Of a DNA stretch of 34,807 nucleotides, positions 29,169 through 34,807 are shown piece by piece. A model generated the notes under the pieces. The model saw only the letters and a program-made list of their open reading frames with translations. It did not search any database and was not told where the DNA came from. This stretch comes from Bacteroidota bacterium (GTDB lineage Bacteria; Bacteroidota; Bacteroidia; B-17B0; Aurantibacillaceae), in the NCBI GenBank assembly GCA_013816615.1, contig JACDED010000031.1, forward strand, positions 456 to 35,262, in the 5' to 3' direction. Each line of letters begins with the position of its first letter. The first letter of the stretch is position 1. The translations under genes were made by a program, and so were the position numbers.

Positions 29169-32100
29169 TTATTTTGGTTGTATACTATTTGTAGAATCGG
29201 CGGGAGCGTTTGATCCTTCAGCTTCCATTTTTATTTCCTGCATAAGGTTCGCGTCCTTGTTTGTTTCGTAAAACTTAACTTTCATATCGCCGTACGACAT
29301 TTTTTTCTGCGTTTCTTCTTTCGCAGCCTGCCTGGCTTTTAATTCTTCCAAACGCTTTTTAGCTTCATCAATATATTCCTGCTTGGCCTTATTATCTATA
29401 AGTGTTTCAAGTATAACTTGCGCATCTGCATCTTCGCCTTTTGCCATGTAAGCATCGGCCAATAGCAACATACCTTTGTTGTTCCAATCATCATTACTGT
29501 ATTCGTAACTAATTAATTTATTAATTGTTTTTTCTACTTCCTTATATTCTTTTTTATTGAATTGGATCTTAGCAATGTGGTAATATGCTTCGGCGCCCGT
29601 CCTGTTTTTTGATGCTTTTGTCATGGCTTTAAACTCAAGCATGGCATCATCATAACGACCGGTTTCGTAAAGCGATTTTGCTTTAATATATTTTGCTTCT
29701 GTTGTTTGTTGAGGCGTTAGCTTTTCAATCGTTAAAACTTTATTTGCTTCTGTTAAAGAAGTTTCAAACTGATTAAGGTAAAATGAGCAACGCATAGCAC
29801 CCAGCTTTGCCAGGTTTTTATTAGAAGGCGTTTCTGCCATCTCCTGCAATTGCATATATAAAGGCAAGGCCTCAGTGTACTTTTTATCTTTATAATATAA
29901 ATAAGATGCTTTTGAAAGCGACACTTCGCTATAAATACTTCTTGGTTTTTGGATCACAAATAAATAACCGGGTAATGCTTTTTCAAACGTACCTTTATCA
30001 TATGCGCACTCAGACAAACTAAATTGTGCTTCGTTAATATATTTTCCATTTGGAAATTTAGTGATGTACGCTTCCCATTTTGGCATAGCGGCATTACAAT
30101 CCTTTTGTGTATAAAAAGCATCATATGCCGCAAGGTAAGTGGCTTTTTCTATTTGATTTTCTGATAAAGGATTTCCTAAGGCTAAGAAGTATTTTTCCAT
30201 CTCATCTATCTTTCCCTTTTCGGTGAAGATCTTTTTAATGATCTCTAATACATCTTTTGCTGCATCGCTTTTTGAATCATACTTTACAAATTTGTCAAAA
30301 TATTCAAAGGCCTTATCATCCTGCTTGCGTTCATAATAAATATTTCCTAATTGTGCATTAGCGTTAGCAGTAAACGAGGAGTTAGGATAATTTTTTAAGA
30401 TCTTATTATAATATACAATTGCATTTTCGGCATCCTTAACATTATTATAATAGGTCTCTGCAATTTCGTTTAAAGCAGCGCTTAAATAATTAGAGCCAGG
30501 ATAACGTGTTTCTATTTTTTTTAGCTCCGCTATTTTTTCAGTATAATTTTTATTCAAGCCATCGCATAATGCTTTTTGATACAAGCAATAATCTACATCC
30601 AGTTTATTCTTCGCAATGGCAATTTTATAATTATCTGATGCCTGTGCAAAATCGCGGTTCATAAAATAACTATCACCTACACGAATATGCGCGTCTGTTA
30701 TTTTATTTTCATTGTACTGGACCTTCGTTAATAAGAATTTACGGAAGGAAATATTTGCATTTGTGTAATCATCTTTTTCTTTACGTTGAAAATATGAATA
30801 ACCTAAAGCGTAATTACTAAGGTCGTATTCCACCAATTGTAAAGCGCCATCCATAACCTGGAATTTTTTCCAGAGGTCGATAGAGGTTGTATAATCTTTA
30901 CGGATATAAGAGATCTCGCCTAACCAATATTGGTTCAATGCATTTAATTTAAGATCGGTATTTTGTTGCAACGATTTTTTAAATTGTTTCTCAGCATTAT
31001 TAAGATCATTATTATTAAAATACTCAACGCCATGAAAATAAATTAATTTTTGATAGGTTACTTTCAAAATAGGATCGATGGTGCCAATGGCTTCAATACT
31101 TTTAATGGCCAGATCATAATTTTTTGTTGTAGAGTAAACATTAATTAAAAAATTATAACACTCTTCTTTACGCGGTGAGTTTGGATACTCTTTTAAATAT
31201 TTTGTAAACGCTTTCACCGCTTCGTTAAACGGCGAAAAATCCAACTCGTAGCTTAATTTAGCAAAACCGAATAAAGCATCTTCTGTAATCTTCTTATCAA
31301 GATTTATCTGATAGGCACTGTAATAAGCATTTTTGGCTTTTAATTTTTCGTTCAGCTTTACATAACAATCTGCCATATGATACCAGGCGTTTTGTGCTAA
31401 CGAATCTTTATTTACCGTTACTTTTTCTAAACTAATTACCGCATTGGCACAATCGCCAATTTTATAATAACAATAACCCAAAGCATAACTTCCTTGTGGC
31501 GTGTTTGAATTTGTTTTCTTTAAATAAGTTAAGGCATTGGTATAATCTTTTAAATTAAAATAACTTTCGCCGATCATCCGGTTGATCTCATCTTCCTTTT
31601 GTACATTAGTACTGTCGTCTAAAAGTGCAGGCGCTTCTTTTACTACTTTATCGTACTTGCCTTGTATAAAATATATTTGGGTAATGTAATAGGGCACAAC
31701 GCTACCAAAGGTTTCGTTACCTACCAGGCGGTTAAAACCCTGCAAGGCTGTTTCGTAATTTTTTTCTTTATAAGCAATATGCGAGTAATAGTAATTTGCC
31801 GGAAAAGCATATTTATTATCTACATCTTTAATTTCGTAAAGGTCTGTTTTTGCTTTTTCATCCTTACCGGTTTCTAAATAACTGTAACCGCGTTTAAAAT
31901 ACAGTTCTGCTAATTGCTCTTTATCCAGTTTATAAATATCTACCTTCTCTAAAAATTCGATGGTCTCAGGATATTTTTTCTTTCTGAAGTTTGATTTTCC
32001 TAAATAAAAGTTAGCGCTGTTGATCTTGTTGCTCTCAGGATGTTTTTCTACAAACTGTTTCATTTGCCATTCGCCATCTTTATTAAACAACTCAATAGCG

Positions 32101-32333
32101 CAAGCAGCAGAATAATACAAGGCATCTGTTTTTAAGATCTTCGAAGTACTAACGGCAACATAATCTAAAAAACTTTTTTGTGCCTGCACATATTGTTTTT
32201 TATCAAACAAGTCTAAACCCTGCTTAAACAGGGCGTCTTTATCAGTAAAAATTGCAGTTTTTTGCGCCAAAAAAGTGGAACTAAAAAATACAAAGAGCGC
32301 CAGGACACTTATTTTTATTACGTGCTTCATCAA
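29169..32333 (-). CDS. Large periplasmic TPR-repeat protein
   Basis: A 1054-residue protein with a signal peptide (about residues 1-24, ending FLAQ) followed almost entirely by tetratricopeptide-like helical pairs (for example ALFKQGLDLFDKKQYVQAQK, AYYNNVKDAENAIVYYNKIL, AEAYYHIAKIQFNKKEYKEV). Such proteins are scaffolds for protein complexes. The last about 65 residues form a Lys/Glu-rich stretch and a disordered tail. In Bacteroidota a long TPR protein next to a barrel gene is a recurring pair, in my recollection. The gene is divergent from ftsE with a 157-base gap. The interacting partner is unknown. Confidence 0.92.
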   Translation of the reverse strand: MMKHVIKISVLALFVFFSSTFLAQKTAIFTDKDALFKQGLDLFDKKQYVQAQKSFLDYVAVSTSKILKTDALYYSAACAIELFNKDGEWQMKQFVEKHPESNKINSANFYLGKSNFRKKKYPETIEFLEKVDIYKLDKEQLAELYFKRGYSYLETGKDEKAKTDLYEIKDVDNKYAFPANYYYSHIAYKEKNYETALQGFNRLVGNETFGSVVPYYITQIYFIQGKYDKVVKEAPALLDDSTNVQKEDEINRMIGESYFNLKDYTNALTYLKKTNSNTPQGSYALGYCYYKIGDCANAVISLEKVTVNKDSLAQNAWYHMADCYVKLNEKLKAKNAYYSAYQINLDKKITEDALFGFAKLSYELDFSPFNEAVKAFTKYLKEYPNSPRKEECYNFLINVYSTTKNYDLAIKSIEAIGTIDPILKVTYQKLIYFHGVEYFNNNDLNNAEKQFKKSLQQNTDLKLNALNQYWLGEISYIRKDYTTSIDLWKKFQVMDGALQLVEYDLSNYALGYSYFQRKEKDDYTNANISFRKFLLTKVQYNENKITDAHIRVGDSYFMNRDFAQASDNYKIAIAKNKLDVDYCLYQKALCDGLNKNYTEKIAELKKIETRYPGSNYLSAALNEIAETYYNNVKDAENAIVYYNKILKNYPNSSFTANANAQLGNIYYERKQDDKAFEYFDKFVKYDSKSDAAKDVLEIIKKIFTEKGKIDEMEKYFLALGNPLSENQIEKATYLAAYDAFYTQKDCNAAMPKWEAYITKFPNGKYINEAQFSLSECAYDKGTFEKALPGYLFVIQKPRSIYSEVSLSKASYLYYKDKKYTEALPLYMQLQEMAETPSNKNLAKLGAMRCSFYLNQFETSLTEANKVLTIEKLTPQQTTEAKYIKAKSLYETGRYDDAMLEFKAMTKASKNRTGAEAYYHIAKIQFNKKEYKEVEKTINKLISYEYSNDDWNNKGMLLLADAYMAKGEDADAQVILETLIDNKAKQEYIDEAKKRLEELKARQAAKEETQKKMSYGDMKVKFYETNKDANLMQEIKMEAEGSNAPADSTNSIQPK

Positions 32334-32490
32334 TTAAATTACCAATTTTTTATCACACTAAATTTACCTTTAGCAGGTTAACACTTTGGAGCGGCGTTAA
32401 TGCAGTTATTAACCCTGCCGTGTTGATATTGGAATAACTCTTATTAGAATAAAAGTTACATTAGATCTAACTTAGTAACTTGTATCGGCC

Positions 32491-33159
32491 ATGAGTGAAT
32501 TAATAAAATTTGAGAACGTAACTATCTTCCAGGACGACCGCCCTGTTGTAGGTAACCTAAGCGTTGAAGTAAAAAAAGGCGAGTTCGTTTACTTGCTTGG
32601 TAAGACAGGCAGCGGCAAGAGTAGTTTCTTAAAAACAATATACGGCGATTTAACATTAAATAACGGAACAGCTAAGGTGTGCGGTTTTTTATTGCATGAC
32701 CTGAAGCAAAAAGAAATTCCTTTTTTGAGAAGAAGATTAGGAATTGTTTTCCAGGATTTTCAATTGCTTGGTGATAGAAGTGTTTTCGAGAATTTAAAAT
32801 TCGTAATGAAAGCAACCGGCTGGAAAGAAGAGGCAAAAATTAAAGAGCGCGTGTTAGATGTGCTTAAAAAAGTAAACTTAGACGGTAAAGAAAATAAAAT
32901 GCCTCATGAGCTGTCGGGTGGCGAGCAACAACGTGTAAGCATTGCGCGCGCATTGGTAAACAACCCCGAACTAATTTTAGCTGATGAGCCAACCGGAAAT
33001 TTAGATCCACAAACTTCAGAAGAAATTTTAGTGCTCTTAAAACAATTAAGCGAAAGTGGTTGTGCTGTGCTTTTCGCCACACACGATATGTTGGTGTACA
33101 ACAAATTTAAATCACGCACTTTGCTTTTCGAAAACGGAAAAGTGATAGAACAGAATTAG
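32491..33159 (+). CDS. ftsE: Cell division ABC ATPase FtsE
   Basis: A 222-residue ATPase which with FtsX activates cell-wall hydrolases at the division site. Walker A GKTGSGKS is at residues 37-44, then the signature LSGGEQQRVSIARAL, Walker B ADEPTGNLD, and switch ATHDM. The length and the FQDFQLLGDRSVFENL segment fit FtsE rather than a lipoprotein-release ATPase. FtsX is not adjacent, as is common in Bacteroidota where the two genes are separated. The start at 32491 is the only ATG near the beginning of the domain. The gene is convergent with the M1 peptidase, 25 bases apart. Confidence 0.93.
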   Translation: MSELIKFENVTIFQDDRPVVGNLSVEVKKGEFVYLLGKTGSGKSSFLKTIYGDLTLNNGTAKVCGFLLHDLKQKEIPFLRRRLGIVFQDFQLLGDRSVFENLKFVMKATGWKEEAKIKERVLDVLKKVNLDGKENKMPHELSGGEQQRVSIARALVNNPELILADEPTGNLDPQTSEEILVLLKQLSESGCAVLFATHDMLVYNKFKSRTLLFENGKVIEQN

Positions 33160-33184
33160 AATTGGTATGGCAGACTTTACTAAC

Positions 33185-34768
33185 CTAATCTTGAGCCTTG
33201 TAATAAAGATCCAGATTTAGCTTGTTTCCAAAATAACACTCGCGATCAGAAAAAATAACCGACTTCCCAAAAGTAGCATCAGTCTTTATTTTTTGAAGTT
33301 CTGTGTTTGGATAAATGGTTTTTGAAATATTTCCAAATTCAAGTTTTACAGGTAATCTATTAAAATCATTTTCTGTTTCAGCCCACTTGTAATAAAAAAA
33401 TCCGCCTGTCCAACAATATTCAAGAATGGGTGCTTCCCGTTTGTATAAATATTGTTTAAAGAACCAATTATAATCTGTTTTTGTTTTTTTATTTACAAGA
33501 TCAATAAATGTATTTGAATAAATTTGTTTCAAATGATTTTCGGTTCTGAATGTTTTTAAAATATCAAAAAACACAGAATCGTTATTTATTGTATTTCTTA
33601 AGGTATGTAAAACCCATGCGCCTTTCATATAAACATCTTCATCGCTAGGCGAAAAAAATCTCAAATTTTGGCGTCTTACAACCGGCAATTTATTTTTTAT
33701 CGTCAAACGTTCCCAGTACATGTACTCTGTATAGGCTTCAGGGCCCTTAGTATCCTCTACAAACAAGGCTTCTGAATAGGTAGCAAACCCTTCCTGTAAC
33801 CATACGTCTGAAAGGTCGGCGGCAGTAACGCTATTACCCCACCACTCATGTGCGGTTTCGTGTAATAGAATGTAATCAAAACCATCTACACCATTTTTAT
33901 ATTTATTACCATACGCAATTGCGGTTTGATGTTCCATACCTTCGTAGGGTGATTCAATTAATTTAAAGCCATCCTTTGGCCAGGGATAATTACCAAATAC
34001 CTTTTCGTAAAATTCAATGTGCTTTTTTACCTGTTGAAAATGCGCCTTTGCGATATTATAATTTTTCGGTAAAACATAATAGCTCATCTTAATTACTTTC
34101 TGATCTTGTTTACTTACAAAAGTATCTTCAATTAATTTATAATCTCCCACATAAAAAGTTACGTTATAATTATTGATCGGATAAGAAATATGCCAATGAA
34201 CTCTTTTTGTTCCCTGCTCTTTTAATTTTGTTTCTTTACAAACACCGTTGCTGATAGCATTTAATTTTTCAGGCACGGTAAGATAAACATCTATACTATC
34301 TGCTTCATCGGCAACATCATCCTTATTTGGCCACCAAAGACTAGCGCCATCTGATTCGCAAGCCACGCCGGCCCATACATTTCCGCTTTTATCTTTTTTC
34401 CAAACAGTTCCGCCATTCCAGGGTGGATTTTTTGCCTCTCTTGGTTTTCCGCTATAATTAATTTCCAAACTAAAAAGATCTCCAGAATTAATGCTTTCCG
34501 GTAGTTTTATAAACACTGCACCTTCTACTCTTTTAAAATTTACTTTTTTTTCTTTTAATATAATAGAATCGATCTTTAAATTTTGATACAGATCTATTTG
34601 AATACTGTCGTTTTTTGAAAGTAATAAAGATGTGATAGTAACTTTGCCGTCAATAAATTTTTTATCCGGTACAATTTTCAGATCGAGATTATAATACTTA
34701 ACGAGAGCGCTGCAAAACTCCGATAAGTTTTTTTTGATTTTGTTTCGCGACAAAAATTTTAAAATCAT
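33185..34768 (-). CDS. M1 family aminopeptidase, no signal peptide at this start
   Basis: A 527-residue zinc metallopeptidase. The zinc site is HETAH (His303, His307) with Glu326 19 residues further on; the exopeptidase motif is GMEHQ (the usual GxMEN in variant form), and DVYMKGA carries the likely transition-state Tyr. Domain order is N-terminal beta-sandwich (about 25-230), catalytic domain (about 235-430), then a short C-terminal part. Most Bacteroidota relatives have a signal peptide; here the first 24 residues are basic and not hydrophobic, and no better start or frame is seen within the 39 bases left before the window edge. It could be cytosolic, or the true start could be altered. It ends convergent with ftsE. 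Confidence 0.9.
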   Translation of the reverse strand: MILKFLSRNKIKKNLSEFCSALVKYYNLDLKIVPDKKFIDGKVTITSLLLSKNDSIQIDLYQNLKIDSIILKEKKVNFKRVEGAVFIKLPESINSGDLFSLEINYSGKPREAKNPPWNGGTVWKKDKSGNVWAGVACESDGASLWWPNKDDVADEADSIDVYLTVPEKLNAISNGVCKETKLKEQGTKRVHWHISYPINNYNVTFYVGDYKLIEDTFVSKQDQKVIKMSYYVLPKNYNIAKAHFQQVKKHIEFYEKVFGNYPWPKDGFKLIESPYEGMEHQTAIAYGNKYKNGVDGFDYILLHETAHEWWGNSVTAADLSDVWLQEGFATYSEALFVEDTKGPEAYTEYMYWERLTIKNKLPVVRRQNLRFFSPSDEDVYMKGAWVLHTLRNTINNDSVFFDILKTFRTENHLKQIYSNTFIDLVNKKTKTDYNWFFKQYLYKREAPILEYCWTGGFFYYKWAETENDFNRLPVKLEFGNISKTIYPNTELQKIKTDATFGKSVIFSDRECYFGNKLNLDLYYKAQD

Positions 34769-34807
34769 AGACAGTATTTTGTCGTTTTAGTCCTAAACCT
34801 TTGAGTT

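Overview
The window looks like a chromosomal segment of a member of the Bacteroidota, probably a marine or freshwater Flavobacteriales/Sphingobacteriales-like lineage. Evidence: a type IX secretion cargo protein with a C-terminal sorting domain, TonB-dependent receptors with an N-terminal carboxypeptidase-regulatory-like domain, many signal peptides ending in an alanine or serine followed by Gln, AT-rich DNA, no Shine-Dalgarno sequences, and repeated TAnnTTTG boxes (the -7 element of Bacteroidota promoters). I see no rRNA, tRNA, CRISPR array, phage or transposase.

Layout. 1-2201: a membrane-anchored coiled-coil protein, a shared terminator and queA (queuosine). 2457-4858: an S41 carboxy-terminal processing protease, a large CACAGATT-type inverted repeat, and a small outer-membrane barrel. 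4897-8453: a tight SDR / small secreted protein / TonB-receptor operon. 8509-11568: a 1019-residue T9SS-exported Asp-box (sortilin-like) protein on the opposite strand. 11652-12143: a lipoprotein paralogous to the small secreted protein of the SDR operon. 12148-18511 (minus): a STAS-like protein, a TPR/membrane/PP2C phosphatase, pntB, pntA and trmD. 18725-19675: two small secreted proteins. About 19984-21140: a very AT-rich island with a DUF3667-type membrane protein and a 63-residue membrane protein. 21307-23208: an ABC-F (Uup-like) ATPase. 23215-23507: two repeat elements, one a roughly 210-base foldable element. 23544-25042: an mlaF/mlaE lipid-transport pair without a neighbouring MCE protein. 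25095-25244: a 49-residue lipoprotein. 25245-29160: a regulatory-domain protein, a catalytic-domain-less aldehyde dehydrogenase, a lipoprotein and an outer-membrane barrel. 29169-34768: a 1054-residue TPR protein divergent from ftsE, then an M1 aminopeptidase.

How genes work together. The SpoIIE-type phosphatase and the adjacent STAS-like protein may form a partner-switch signalling pair. PntA and PntB form the proton-translocating transhydrogenase. MlaE and MlaF are the inner-membrane part of a lipid transporter. The TPR protein, barrel and small lipoprotein form a minus-strand envelope operon starting back-to-back with ftsE. Several start codons lie only 3-4 bases after a TAnnTTTG box, which predicts leaderless mRNAs. 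The most unusual parts are the cassette-like island, the folded repeat element, the truncated small gene at 19768-19884, the two paralogous cysteine-patterned secreted proteins, and the STAS/phosphatase pair.
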